NCBI GenBank assembly: GCA_965220045.1
Contig: OZ244803.1
Span: 2,728,001-2,792,000, forward strand
Direction of reading: 5' to 3'
DNA: 64,000 nt
Source: VXOZ01 sp965220045
GTDB taxonomy: Bacteria > Chloroflexota > UBA11872 > VXOZ01
Positions 26,374 through 35,619 of this stretch are shown here, in pieces (position 1 is the stretch's first letter; the number at the start of each line of letters is the position of its first letter). Position numbers and translations under genes: made by a program. The notes beneath the pieces were generated by a model. That model worked only from the letters and a program-made list of their open reading frames with translations, had not been told where the DNA came from and ran no database searches.

Positions 26374-27423
26374 ATGAATGTCGAGCAAGCTGCGTCTACC
26401 AGTTCCTCCTTGGCCATAGAGACTGAGGACGGTGGCCTTGCCCGGCGCGCGGTGCGGTTCTTGCGGGCGCGGATTGGGCTGGTTTCCAATAACCGCGACC
26501 TCATTGCTAACCCGGAGTTTTTCGAGAGCCGCGCGGTGATCCAGTCACTGGTGACCAATGTGCTGGCGGTGCCGGAGATTCCCTATGCAGAGCCGTTGGA
26601 CGCGCGCATGTTCGTATTGGACCTACCCGATGCGGCACCGTCAGTGCAGGTAGGTGATGACGAGGTTCTTGCCGTAGCGGACTTTACCTCTCTGGAGGCG
26701 GCGTGCTCGGACCGGCGCTGCTCGCTCTTTGGCAATCTGGGGCTGTTCTTCCGCTTTGCGCTGGCGGTGCTGGAGCGCCGCCACGGCATCTTCAGCTTCC
26801 ATGCCTCCGCCCTGTACCTGCCTGAGCAGAACGAACTGATGCTCGTAGTTGGCGGGGCGGGCGCGGGCAAGACGGTCTTCTTGCTGGAGGGACTGCGGCG
26901 CGGCTACCAAGTCTTCAGCACGGAAATGACGCACTTGGAGTTTCGCGGCAGCGACGTGGTCTTTCACAAGGGCTCGCTGGTGGACAACATTCGCCTGGGC
27001 AGCTTTGTCTATGACTTTCCTGACGCGGCGGAGCGGCTGGGGCTAGATCTGCCTGACGTCGCCAACGTCTGGGGGCATAAGCTGGCCGTAGACCTGGCGG
27101 CGGTTGCGCCGGAGGCGGACGAACTCATCAACCCGCGCCTCTCGCTGCTCTTCCCCAAAATCGAATCAGGTCGCGAGACTGCCGTCGTCTCCGACGTGCA
27201 GCCGGGTCCCAAAATGGTCAAGCTGCTGTTCGACAACGCTTCGGAGAAGATTGGCGGTACGGGCTTGCTGTACGACCGTATCCCGTTACCCGGCACCGAT
27301 GCGCCGGACATCGCGGCCAAACGTCTCGAGGGCATGAACCGCTTGGTACACGAGCATACTGACTTGGTCGTCCGTGCCAAGGACATCCTGGCCGGTACGC
27401 ACAATTGCATGGAAGGGCTTTAG
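26374..27423 (+). CDS. HPr-kinase-like P-loop protein
   Basis: A 349-residue protein. HGIFSFHASALYL precedes a Walker A loop VVGGAGAGKTVFLLEGLRRGYQVFSTE, the arrangement seen in HPr kinase/phosphorylase-like domains. The first 130 residues (SNNRDLIANPEFFESR...) are of unknown type. No HPr or other PTS gene is nearby, so it is more likely one of the HprK-like ATPases of unknown target. The ATG at 26374 was chosen because AGAGGAGA precedes it; the open frame to 26218 translates a dispersed palindrome and is not coding. Confidence 0.65.
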   Translation: MNVEQAASTSSSLAIETEDGGLARRAVRFLRARIGLVSNNRDLIANPEFFESRAVIQSLVTNVLAVPEIPYAEPLDARMFVLDLPDAAPSVQVGDDEVLAVADFTSLEAACSDRRCSLFGNLGLFFRFALAVLERRHGIFSFHASALYLPEQNELMLVVGGAGAGKTVFLLEGLRRGYQVFSTEMTHLEFRGSDVVFHKGSLVDNIRLGSFVYDFPDAAERLGLDLPDVANVWGHKLAVDLAAVAPEADELINPRLSLLFPKIESGRETAVVSDVQPGPKMVKLLFDNASEKIGGTGLLYDRIPLPGTDAPDIAAKRLEGMNRLVHEHTDLVVRAKDILAGTHNCMEGL

Positions 27424-27700
27424 GTAGGGAGGAGAGATTAGCAGTTTTGGCAAGTGGCGCAAGTTTGAAACCTGCGCCACCGGGGACGCAAGGCGCGGTG
27501 ACTCTAGGATGGCGACTAGTGCGCGCCATTTGGTTTCCCCCTGACCCTCGCCCTCACCCCCGAATCAGTCGATACTTCGTATCGGGTACGGGGCAGGCTC
27601 TAGCCCTCTCCCCCAGGAGAGGGAACTGTTCGCCTCTTTTTTGGTGTGAGATGATCGAATCGATAAGTGCCTAGCTTTGGAAATGAGGAGTAAACAAACG

Positions 27701-28504
27701 ATGCCACAGGCTTGGGAAGGAATTGTCGATCCGCCGGTGCAGGCGCGTGTTACCCAGAAGCCGCGCGCTACCGGCTATACGATGGTGCTCGATAAGGGGT
27801 TGGGCATGCACGCCACCGCCGATCTGATGCAGATGGCGGCGCACGTCATTGATTCGCTCAAGCTCACGTTCGGTACCTCGGCGTTCTATGAGGAAGACGT
27901 GCTGCGGCAGAAGATCGCGCTTGTCCAGGACGCCGGCGTAGACATCTACCCCGGCGGCACGTTTCTGGAAGCGGCCGTAGCGCAGGGCAAGACGGCCGAG
28001 TACATTTCGCGTGCCCGGGAACTAGGGTTCAATACCATCGAGGTCTCCGACGGCACCATCGAGATGGACGCCGCCACGCGCAGCGACATTGTCAAACGCG
28101 CCAAGGACACCGGTTTCAAAGTGCTCACCGAGGTGGGGAAGAAAGACCCCAAGGACGCAATCGAGACGACCATCATGCACGAGCAGATTGCCGCCGATCT
28201 CGCGCAGGGAGCTAACAAAGTGATCGTGGAAGCGCGGGAGTCCGGCCACGGCGTTGGCATTTTCGATAGCAGCGGTGACGTGCAGACCGAGATGGTGGAG
28301 GAGATCCTGGGCGGCATCAACAACGTGGAAGACCTCATTTGGGAAGCGCCCATCAAGAATCAGCAGCAGTGGCTTATACTCGAATTCGGCCCCAACGTCA
28401 ACCTGGGCAATATTCCGCCGGAGGACATACTCGCGCTGGAGGCGCTGCGTTGCGGTATGCGGGGCGATACGCTGAAGCGCGCCCTGGCCGGCACGTGGCC
28501 GTAG
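27701..28504 (+). CDS. comA: phosphosulfolactate synthase-like (ComA family)
   Basis: A 267-residue TIM-barrel protein. It matches the ComA family in KPRATGYTMVLDKGLGM, LKLTFGTSAFY, GVDIYPGGTFLEAAVAQGK, ELGFNTIEVSDGTIEM and KVLTEVGKKDPKD. ComA adds sulfite to phosphoenolpyruvate to make phosphosulfolactate, the first step toward coenzyme M or sulfolactate. GAGGAG lies about 11 bases before ATG 27701; the reading frame's upstream ATG at 27677 has no such site. No comB, comC or sulfonate gene is in the window, so the pathway is open. Plant heat-stress proteins share the fold, so activity is not certain. Confidence 0.8.
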   Translation: MPQAWEGIVDPPVQARVTQKPRATGYTMVLDKGLGMHATADLMQMAAHVIDSLKLTFGTSAFYEEDVLRQKIALVQDAGVDIYPGGTFLEAAVAQGKTAEYISRARELGFNTIEVSDGTIEMDAATRSDIVKRAKDTGFKVLTEVGKKDPKDAIETTIMHEQIAADLAQGANKVIVEARESGHGVGIFDSSGDVQTEMVEEILGGINNVEDLIWEAPIKNQQQWLILEFGPNVNLGNIPPEDILALEALRCGMRGDTLKRALAGTWP

Positions 28505-28721
28505 AGTTCACTGCCCCAAGAGCGGCGCAGCCGGACTGTAGATGGTCGGAGAAACCGGCTTTCAGTCAGCCGGAGTGGCTGGTAGGGAGAACTCTACAGC
28601 AACGCTGCACTCGCTGTGTGTCGCTGCAACCGCGTAGGAACGATTTGAATCTGATGCCGTGGGGAAGAGTCGCTGGCGTTCTATTCCTAATCGAAAGCGC
28701 GGGCCGTCCCGCAGGCCCGGC

Positions 28722-29924
28722 TTAGGCCTCGTGCCACAGGGGCGCAATCCTCGCCCTATACTCCTCTTCGATCAGGGCCGCATATTCGGGCCAGACACCC
28801 ATCAGCGCATCGAGCCGGTCATTGTTCATGTCTTCGTGGGGCGTGATGGCGTCGTAGAGTCCGGTGACGATGCGGTTTGCTGCCGGACTGAGAACACCCT
28901 CCAGATTCTTCAAGACTGATCTAGCGTCCGCGCCGCCGTCATCCACCAAAGCCTTGAAGAATTGCGTGCTCAGAGCCTCTATCTCTTCGCCGAGATGCAT
29001 GCGCAGCCACTCGCCGTCGAAGAGATCCGGGCGGGCGTGCCGGAAGAAGACGGCAATGCCGAAGCGCCCGCGTATGCCCGCCAGCGCCTGCAACGCATAG
29101 CGTAGTCGTTGCTGTCGTGCCGCCTGAACGGAGTCTTGCTCGGGCAATTGTTGACAGAACGCCGTCACCAGGTCTCGCAATTCGTAGACGATCTGTAAGA
29201 GCTCGTCAGCAATGGCGGCGCACTCTTCGTCCGACATCTCCACGCGGTAGTCCGCCGCGACGATGGCGTTCAGCCTATCCAGTAGCTCCCGGTTGTCTAC
29301 CACTTCAGGCAATACCTTGAGCGCCGCCGGTTTGGTAGGCACCCACGCGTTGCGCAGCAGGCCGCACGCCAGCTTGGCCGCCGGCAGGAACCAGTGGGAC
29401 AGCGCGCCGTACACGGGATAATACGGCAGGTACTCGGGCAGCAGGTTGATGGGCGGATCGAACTGCTCCGCGCGCGGGACCAGATAGATGTTGAACTTGC
29501 CGCAGGCCTCGTGCTGCTGGGCTTGGGTGAATGGCGGCTCCTGCGCCGCCAGCACGTCATCGAGCGCATTCGCCGCGCCGCCGATGCGGTGCCAGTCGCG
29601 CACTTCGCCCATGAGTGGTAGAAGCTGCCGCGCCTCACGCGGAGAACAGATGAATCCTGGCGGGTGCTCCAAAATGCGGGCGTAGTGCGGCGCCTCTTCC
29701 AGCAATTCCACATACGACTCGCCGCCCGCGCGGCTGATTGCCAGCCAGGTCTCGGCGTCGGGGGCGTCCGCCACTGAGCGCAAGTCGTGATCGCTGAAAC
29801 CGGGCGTCAGCGTGCCCAGGTGATGCTTGCAGTAGACAGCGGTATCAAGACCGGGCACGTGCTCGGCAATATAGCGACCAAGCTCGGTGCCAATATAGCG
29901 GTAATCGTCGAGTGTGAGTGTCAT
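28722..29924 (-). CDS. unknown protein with nucleotidyltransferase-like motif
   Basis: A 400-residue soluble protein of no named family. Residues 35-50 read HLGTLTPGFSDHDLRS, which fits the G[ST]-x(n)-[ST]-D-x-D signature of Pol-beta-type nucleotidyltransferases (D45, D47). A mixed alpha region with LPYYPVYGALSHWFLPAAKLA and a long helical C-terminus (about 200-400) follow. ATG 29924 is preferred to ATG 29954, which overlaps a REP-like palindrome; no good ribosome-binding site separates them. An antibiotic- or tRNA-modifying nucleotidyltransferase is a guess only. Confidence 0.5.
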   Translation of the reverse strand: MTLTLDDYRYIGTELGRYIAEHVPGLDTAVYCKHHLGTLTPGFSDHDLRSVADAPDAETWLAISRAGGESYVELLEEAPHYARILEHPPGFICSPREARQLLPLMGEVRDWHRIGGAANALDDVLAAQEPPFTQAQQHEACGKFNIYLVPRAEQFDPPINLLPEYLPYYPVYGALSHWFLPAAKLACGLLRNAWVPTKPAALKVLPEVVDNRELLDRLNAIVAADYRVEMSDEECAAIADELLQIVYELRDLVTAFCQQLPEQDSVQAARQQRLRYALQALAGIRGRFGIAVFFRHARPDLFDGEWLRMHLGEEIEALSTQFFKALVDDGGADARSVLKNLEGVLSPAANRIVTGLYDAITPHEDMNNDRLDALMGVWPEYAALIEEEYRARIAPLWHEA

Positions 29925-29949
29925 GTCATGAATCGTTGTCTGTAGAATC

Positions 29950-30075
29950 GTCATTCCCGCGAAAGCGGGAATCCATCTCCGTTGATTTTCTGGCCTTCGG
30001 CCCCGACTGGTCTATGGGGTAGGAGTACTTTGTTTGAGTCCCCACCCTAGACTCCGGCTTTCGCCGGAGTGACGG
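29950..30075. repeat. two REP-like palindromes
   Basis: 29950-29978 (gtcattcccgcgaaagcggg) and 30050-30075 (actccggctttcgccggag) flank about 70 bases just upstream of the nucleotidyltransferase-like gene. The rest of the gap to 30165 shows nothing. Confidence 0.7.
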
Positions 30076-30165
30076 ATTGTTAGGGACAACTCAACCTCTC
30101 GGCCCCATCATCAGTCTGACCAATAGCGAGAGTCACCTGTTGTCGCTTCTTGCACACGCCGGAGG

Positions 30166-31203
30166 TCAAGACACCGCCGCTGCCGGAGTCTGCGTAAACG
30201 TATACGCCTCAAATTCATTCTCACAGGGATAGCCGTAGCTCACGAGGAGGCTGCGCTCCCGCGCAATCATGATGTAGCCCATGATGCTCTGCGCCAACGC
30301 ATCATGCCGGCAGATATTGGCGGGTTCCGTGTGGGTACGCGCAATCCGCATAAGCTGCTCCAGCGAGTGGGGCTGCTCCGCCGTCAGACGCTCGAGCACC
30401 GTGAAGCGGTCACGGCTGTTCTGCGCGGCCGGGCCGCCGTCGTTCTTAAGCACGGCCTGCATGTCGTCGGTCAAGTAGTGGTTTGTATTCCAAATGGTGT
30501 GGCTATCCATGCGCCGCACGGCCATACGCGTCGGCGAGCGCTCCACCACGATAGCCGCGCCGCTGGGATCCGTAAACATCATGTTGGTGCCGTGGTTCAT
30601 GATGGGCGTGCGCGCCACCAAGTCGGCCACGGCATCAACGGAATCGGCGAACTGCAAGAGGTAACGCAGCACCGTATTGGTGGGAATGCCGTCCCAATCG
30701 CTGTCGTTGTTCGGAATACTGCTCCCGCCGTAGGTGAGACCCGCCTCGTTCACACCCGCATTCAGCCAGGTGGTGCCGACGTAGGTCACTCCGACATAGG
30801 CGTGCCCGCGGTCGGGGCGCAACTCCTGCAGGACGTGAAACTGCTTCATGTCCGCATCCACATCGTTGGACTTGAAATGAATAGTGCCCTGGGGCGTATC
30901 CGCCAAGGCGACATTCGTGCATTCTACGCGCGAGCGGCTGATCTCCTGGCAGGCGTTGTAGGCAAAGAGATCGTCAAAGTTTACGTTGGCCGCTTCCGCG
31001 ATGGCGTGAAGTTCCTCCAGCGACTCGGGGAACACTCTGTCCAGGTTGCGCTCGACCTGCCGCAGCACGCGTCTCCCGTGGGCATCATCCCAGCCCCGGT
31101 CCAGCGCAAACCGCTTCACCGCCGCGGGAATTATGTCCGCAAACGCCGCGCCATGCTGGAGTCCCATCTCGCGGGGCGTGCCTGACTGAACCACTTGTCG
31201 CAT
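30166..31203 (-). CDS. C45 family acyltransferase/peptidase (acyl-CoA:6-APA type)
   Basis: A 345-residue protein of the C45 family of N-terminal nucleophile hydrolases. The likely autoprocessing cysteine is Cys95 in SRVECTNVALADTPQG, preceded by a helical propeptide region. GVNEAGLTYGGSS, GIPTNTVLRYLLQFADSVDAV and IWNTNHYLTD are typical C45 blocks. ATG 31203 is preceded by GAGGAGG. No secretion signal is seen. The enzyme probably makes or breaks an amide bond on a small molecule. Confidence 0.8.
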   Translation of the reverse strand: MRQVVQSGTPREMGLQHGAAFADIIPAAVKRFALDRGWDDAHGRRVLRQVERNLDRVFPESLEELHAIAEAANVNFDDLFAYNACQEISRSRVECTNVALADTPQGTIHFKSNDVDADMKQFHVLQELRPDRGHAYVGVTYVGTTWLNAGVNEAGLTYGGSSIPNNDSDWDGIPTNTVLRYLLQFADSVDAVADLVARTPIMNHGTNMMFTDPSGAAIVVERSPTRMAVRRMDSHTIWNTNHYLTDDMQAVLKNDGGPAAQNSRDRFTVLERLTAEQPHSLEQLMRIARTHTEPANICRHDALAQSIMGYIMIARERSLLVSYGYPCENEFEAYTFTQTPAAAVS

Positions 31204-31315
31204 GGAAAATGCCTCCTCAATGCAACTGTACTCTTTCGATATGTGCCGCCGTTTCTTGACCGCTTCAGAGTGCTGCAGCCCGCAGCAACTCACCATCAAC
31301 TAATGGCCGAGAGGG

Positions 31316-32200
31316 CTAATTGCGTATCCCTTCCACCGCCGCGTACACGCTCCCGATAGTGCCCCCAACAACCTCGTAGCCCTCTTCATCGGCAATGATG
31401 TTGATTTCATCCACGATGGCATCGAACGCCTGCCGCTTTTCGCTGGTTGCGTCTTCGTAGAAGTGCGTATTGTGGGTGAAGGGCATGATGATTCTGGGGG
31501 CGTCGTCTGGGTATTCCGCCATGTCCGCCCAGGCTTGGCGAATGGTCTGCCGGTGGGAAGCGCCGTCGCCGCCCTCGATGCGGAGTTCCATGGGGAGATG
31601 GGGAGCGCGGCGGCGCACCTGGTCGCAGGTTAGCGGAATTTCGTAGAAGTCAAGATCGCCGGCAAAGAGGCGGTTCGCCTTATGGGCGTAGTGGGCGAAG
31701 GGCACGGCGCCCTGCCACACCGCCTTGGCCAGATCATACTGGCGGCCCGGCGACGAAACGCTGCCGTGGGTGAAGCCCGTGGCGACCAACGCGGGATAGG
31801 TGTTGTCGTTTGCCGAAAAGTTGCCGCCCCTGAAAGTGGTCGGCCTCTTGCCGATAGCGTCGGCCCACTGGTCGGCGACGGAGTCGAACATGTCCACCTG
31901 CTCTTCGAACGTGAATCCGCCGAGATAGTCGGCATAGCCGAGGCGGGTATCCTGCGGATGGATGTGCAGGCCGAGCTCAAAGCCGCGCTTCTCAAGATCC
32001 CAATACAGGGAGGGCTGGGCCGCCGCCGTCTGCGCCACGATGAAAAGTGTCGCACTGAGACCGTTCTCTTCCAGCGCATCCGCGAAACTCGTAACCGACC
32101 GTTCGCTGATGCTCCATTCATCCGGCCCGCCGTGAATGGAATCGTCCATGAGCTGTTCGCAGTCCTGCGTAAAGATGACGTAGAGCGGTTTACCTGCCAT
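31316..32200 (-). CDS. NodB-like polysaccharide deacetylase family protein
   Basis: A 294-residue protein with the fold of NodB deacetylases. The metal aspartate motif is altered to FTQDCE and the histidine pair to LGLHIHPQD, with RGGNFSAND later. The C-terminal HNTHFY may carry another ligand. The changes resemble remote members of the family acting on non-chitin substrates. No signal peptide is seen. It is transcribed on the same strand as, and 112 bases upstream of, the C45 protein, possibly in one unit. Confidence 0.65.
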   Translation of the reverse strand: MAGKPLYVIFTQDCEQLMDDSIHGGPDEWSISERSVTSFADALEENGLSATLFIVAQTAAAQPSLYWDLEKRGFELGLHIHPQDTRLGYADYLGGFTFEEQVDMFDSVADQWADAIGKRPTTFRGGNFSANDNTYPALVATGFTHGSVSSPGRQYDLAKAVWQGAVPFAHYAHKANRLFAGDLDFYEIPLTCDQVRRRAPHLPMELRIEGGDGASHRQTIRQAWADMAEYPDDAPRIIMPFTHNTHFYEDATSEKRQAFDAIVDEINIIADEEGYEVVGGTIGSVYAAVEGIRN

Positions 32201-32640
32201 GAATCTCGATCCTTTACATCTTCAGGAGATCATCTCTCGTTTAGATACTCATGTGGAGCATTTCGCCAAGAGTCGTTTCCCATTTACGTTCACAAGCTTA
32301 CCGAACGTCTAGTCAGTCCAATTGAAACGAAGCAAAACACAAAAGGGTTGAGTTTCGTCATTCCGGCGAAAGCCGGAATCCATCTTCGCAGCAAACCTGG
32401 ACTCCGGCTTTCGCCGGAGTGACAAGCCTGGCCGCCTGTTTCATCCCCACCATTCCACGCCGGCGGGGCACAAGGCCCAGCGCTACATCCCAAGAGCCAA
32501 ACCCCCAAGAGCTACACTATCAAGAGCTGTGCTCCGGTTCCCTCTCCCTGGGGGAGAGGGTTAGGGTGAGGGGGAACCTCCTTCACTCTCAAATCCTTGT
32601 GTCCCCGCCCTACCGCATTGGCGTATCCATTGACAACTAG
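32201..32640. repeat. repeat-rich gap: REP-like pair and CT-rich hairpin
   Basis: 32357-32424 holds two REP-like units back to back (ttccggcgaaagccgg and actccggctttcgccggag). 32537-32577 is the CT-rich hairpin ctctccctgggggagagg with trailing ttagggtgaggggg. This is a separate dispersed repeat family also present at 27590 and, disrupted by an IS, at 56405 and 57690. No gene is seen in these 440 bases. Confidence 0.65.
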
Positions 32641-33753
32641 CTAACAGCACTTCTCCTCCTGCGCCATGCGGTCCACGTCCACCATCACGTCGGTCAGCAA
32701 ATCCACGTCCACCTCGTACCACAAACCGAAGGTGCTTGTGCCGCCCGGCCCCAAGATTTCCTCCGCGATTTCGCGTACCACGCCACGGTCCGCGTTTTGC
32801 ACGCCGAAGTCAGCAAATGTCGAGGGCAGGTTGACCGACTGGTTGAAGCGGATCAGCTTGCGTACCTCGGCTTCGCCCTGCTGCATGAGCGCAACTGAAA
32901 TGAGTATGCCGAACGCCACTTGCTCGCCGTGCACGCCTTCGTTCGTAGCATGCTTCGAGAATCCGGGGTGCAGGCCGTGCTCGCCGCCCACCACGCCACA
33001 GGCCGGTCCGGCCACGCCGCCGCCGTAGACAATCGCTTCGACCACCTTGTCCACCGCTTCCGTGGCCACGCCGCGCTCGCAGGCCTCGTAGGCCGATGCG
33101 CCGTAGCCGAGGATCGTGTCATACGTCCATTCCGCGATGGCGATAGCCGCGCCGGTGGGAAAGACATTGTCGAAGCCGAGCATACGTTCGGTGCCGCTGT
33201 TCTGCCGGAGTTCGCGCGCGATGCGGCCGCCCGTCCACGTGGGCAGCGCATCGGCCATTCCGGCCGCCAGCCAGCGCCCGCCGCCCTGGGCAATGATGCG
33301 CGTGTCGGCAATCACCGTATGCGGGCCGACGTACCACACGTTGCGGTCGGCGTCGCCCTCGATGCTGGCACTGAAGGTCGCCGTCGCGTTGGTCGATGCC
33401 ACCGTCGGCAAGCTGATGAGCCAGGCGCCCATTTCGTGCGCGATGGCCTTGGCGGCATCCACCACGCGCCCGCCACCCGCGCCGATGACCACGTCCGCGC
33501 CATACTCTTTGCCCATTGCCACGAGGGCATCCACTTCCGGGCGCTTCTTGTCGACATGGCTACCGTGCTCGACGTGGTACGGAATGCCGTGCTCGTCGAG
33601 CGCGCCGGTGACGGTATCCTGGATGGCCGCCACGGCCCGTCCGCCGCCGACGATAAACGCTTTGCTGCCCAACGCCGCGGCATGCGCGCCAACGTCGCCA
33701 ACAACTCCCGGCCCCACCACAAAGCGCAGCGGGTGAACGATTGCTTTCTTCAT
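32641..33753 (-). CDS. iron-containing alcohol dehydrogenase, glycerol dehydrogenase-like
   Basis: A 370-residue NAD-dependent polyol dehydrogenase family member. The NAD site reads IGAGGGRVVDAAKAIAHEM, and the glycerol-dehydrogenase-type loop PTVASTNATATFSASIE follows. Metal ligands are expected at Asp in MADALPTWT and at the histidines in EHGLHPGFS and GVHGEQVAFG. This subgroup is closer to glycerol or related polyol dehydrogenases than to simple alcohol enzymes. It ends in CC, which is unremarkable. Start ATG 33753 has AAGGGAA upstream. Confidence 0.85.
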   Translation of the reverse strand: MKKAIVHPLRFVVGPGVVGDVGAHAAALGSKAFIVGGGRAVAAIQDTVTGALDEHGIPYHVEHGSHVDKKRPEVDALVAMGKEYGADVVIGAGGGRVVDAAKAIAHEMGAWLISLPTVASTNATATFSASIEGDADRNVWYVGPHTVIADTRIIAQGGGRWLAAGMADALPTWTGGRIARELRQNSGTERMLGFDNVFPTGAAIAIAEWTYDTILGYGASAYEACERGVATEAVDKVVEAIVYGGGVAGPACGVVGGEHGLHPGFSKHATNEGVHGEQVAFGILISVALMQQGEAEVRKLIRFNQSVNLPSTFADFGVQNADRGVVREIAEEILGPGGTSTFGLWYEVDVDLLTDVMVDVDRMAQEEKCC

Positions 33754-33834
33754 AGCTGATTATTCCCTTAGCAAATGTAGAATTGATTCGTTTCAATCAC
33801 TGCGGCAGAGCCCGTTCATCCTCGCAAATTGCCG

Positions 33835-34011
33835 CTAATGCCCGTCATCCGACTCCCAAGCCCGTCTATTCATCTCCGATTCACTGAGGGAGGCAAACGC
33901 TGCAGCGCTCGCAATCTCATCTTCGTACTCGTCCCAGTCGCAATCCTCTCCGACTTCATCGGAGATTTCGGCGCGTTTGGCGCAGAGATTGCCTTCTTGT
34001 TCTGCAGTCAT
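33835..34011 (-). CDS. possible 58-residue acidic protein
   Basis: In the 570-base gap 33754-34326, a minus-strand ATG at 34011 preceded by AGGAAG opens a 58-codon frame. It encodes a very acidic product (CDWDEYEDEIASAAAFASL) ending WESDDGH. The composition would fit a small antitoxin-like or unstructured protein. No partner gene and no family were recognised. The rest of the gap shows nothing. Confidence 0.3.
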   Translation of the reverse strand: MTAEQEGNLCAKRAEISDEVGEDCDWDEYEDEIASAAAFASLSESEMNRRAWESDDGH

Positions 34012-34326
34012 GAGCTTCCTGTCCCAGATTCGATTGCTATGACGAGTCGATCTTGCTGCACATCTGTCGCGTTGGATGGCAACGACCAAAGCCATCGGGC
34101 GATATCGGAATACCACTGTGATTGTGTACTCGTGCCGCCGTAGGCGCTGATTCCCTTGGACCTTGTTTGCCGATCACGTCTCCAGATACTTGAACGCAGC
34201 ACTCCTTTGACAGTATCCACGCAGACTTGCCTTGAATGCTGCCACATCCAGCTTCAGTGGCTGAGCTCGTGCGGCTACGGCCCGCAAGCGAACGTCCCAT
34301 GACCTGCGCGTAGTGCGCTCGTGCGC

Positions 34327-35544
34327 CTAGCCCACCGCCACCGGCAGGCGCATGTCGGATGCCACGGTGTTCATGCTCTCCTTGATGGCCGCCGCCACGT
34401 AGCGCAGGTCCTCGTCGGTCATGAGCGGATGGATGGCCGGGCAGAAAAGCCGCCGGCCGGCATCCGTGGAAACCGGCACGTCGTCCGGACTGTGCCCCAT
34501 GCGCACCATGTAACCGACGTAGTCCGGCAAGGAGGCGTTCATGATCCACGTGCCGACGCCGTGATGGCCGATAAGGCGGTCCGCAAACTTGTCGCGCGGG
34601 TCGCCGGCCCAATCCTGTTCGAACATGAGCGTATAGCCGTACCACACGTGGTGGTAGCCCTCCGGCTCGATGGGGAAGATCAGGCCGGGAATGTCCTCGA
34701 TCAATTCCACAAAGTCGGCCACGCGCTGCCGCCGCGCCTCATTCATTTCGTCGAGCCGTGTGACTTGGATCGAACCCGCCACCGCCTGCAATTTCGTCAT
34801 GCGGAAGTTGGTGCCCCAGCCGTCCAGCGCGCTGCCAAACGAGCGCATGCTGTTCACGAACGTGGCGTAGTCGTCATCATCTGTTGTTACCATGCCGCCT
34901 TCGCCCAGCGTCGTCATGTTCTTGCTGGTCTGGAAGCTGAAGATGTTCATGGCGCCCTTCTTGCCGACCTTGGTGCCCTTGTAGCCGGCGCCGACGGCGC
35001 GGGCCGCGTCGCAAAGCACCGGAGGCGGGCCGTGCACGGGATGCGGATGCCGCTGGGCGACGTCTTCCAAGGCGTCCACGTCGGCGGAGAGGCCGTTGTT
35101 GTGGACTGCCAGGATCGCGCGGGTATTCGGCGTCATGCAGCGCTCGACGTCGTTGGGGTCGATGTTGAACGTCGCCGGATCGATCTCCGCCAGCACTACC
35201 TTAGCGCCGACACCCATCACGCAATGCGACGTCGCCTTAAACGTGATGCCCGGCACGATGACCTCATCGTCGGGACCGAGTTGCAGGGCATGGATCGCAG
35301 CGTCCAAGCCGGTACCGCACGAATTCACCGCAAGCGCGTGCTTCACGTCGCAGTATTCCGCGAACTCTTGCTCGAACTGGGCAATTTCCGGCCCGTGAAA
35401 GCCGATGCGCCAGTCCATGCTCTCCTGCAAGCTGGCGTTAATCGCGTCTACCTCTGCTTGCGTGTACCACCCGCCAAGGATCGGAAACGGAAACTGCCGC
35501 TTGCCATGCTCCAGCAGGTTTCTCTCTTCACTTGTCAATTCCAT
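34327..35544 (-). CDS. DegT/DnrJ/EryC1/StrS family aminotransferase
   Basis: A 405-residue PLP-dependent sugar aminotransferase family member. The cofactor-binding lysine is K208 in FSFQTSKNMTTLGEGG, with SCGTGLDAAI and VIVPGITFKATSH around the phosphate site. These enzymes add an amino group to keto-sugars for surface glycans or antibiotics. Start ATG 35544 follows GAGGAG. Two further members (43127, 57894) are only moderately similar, so they are distinct enzymes rather than recent duplicates. Confidence 0.85.
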   Translation of the reverse strand: MELTSEERNLLEHGKRQFPFPILGGWYTQAEVDAINASLQESMDWRIGFHGPEIAQFEQEFAEYCDVKHALAVNSCGTGLDAAIHALQLGPDDEVIVPGITFKATSHCVMGVGAKVVLAEIDPATFNIDPNDVERCMTPNTRAILAVHNNGLSADVDALEDVAQRHPHPVHGPPPVLCDAARAVGAGYKGTKVGKKGAMNIFSFQTSKNMTTLGEGGMVTTDDDDYATFVNSMRSFGSALDGWGTNFRMTKLQAVAGSIQVTRLDEMNEARRQRVADFVELIEDIPGLIFPIEPEGYHHVWYGYTLMFEQDWAGDPRDKFADRLIGHHGVGTWIMNASLPDYVGYMVRMGHSPDDVPVSTDAGRRLFCPAIHPLMTDEDLRYVAAAIKESMNTVASDMRLPVAVG

Positions 35545-35619
35545 CGAAAACTCCTCACTTCACTGCAACTCTTAGCCAGAATTATTGCCACTCAATAGGA
35601 TTCTGTCTCGACGAGTCTA

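Noticed and set aside
26374..28504. PTS or coenzyme M operon
   Set aside because: The HprK-like and ComA-like genes are separated by about 280 bases with repeats and have no pathway partners in the window.
34321..35598. 425-codon plus-strand frame
   Set aside because: Antisense to a DegT aminotransferase with an intact PLP lysine.
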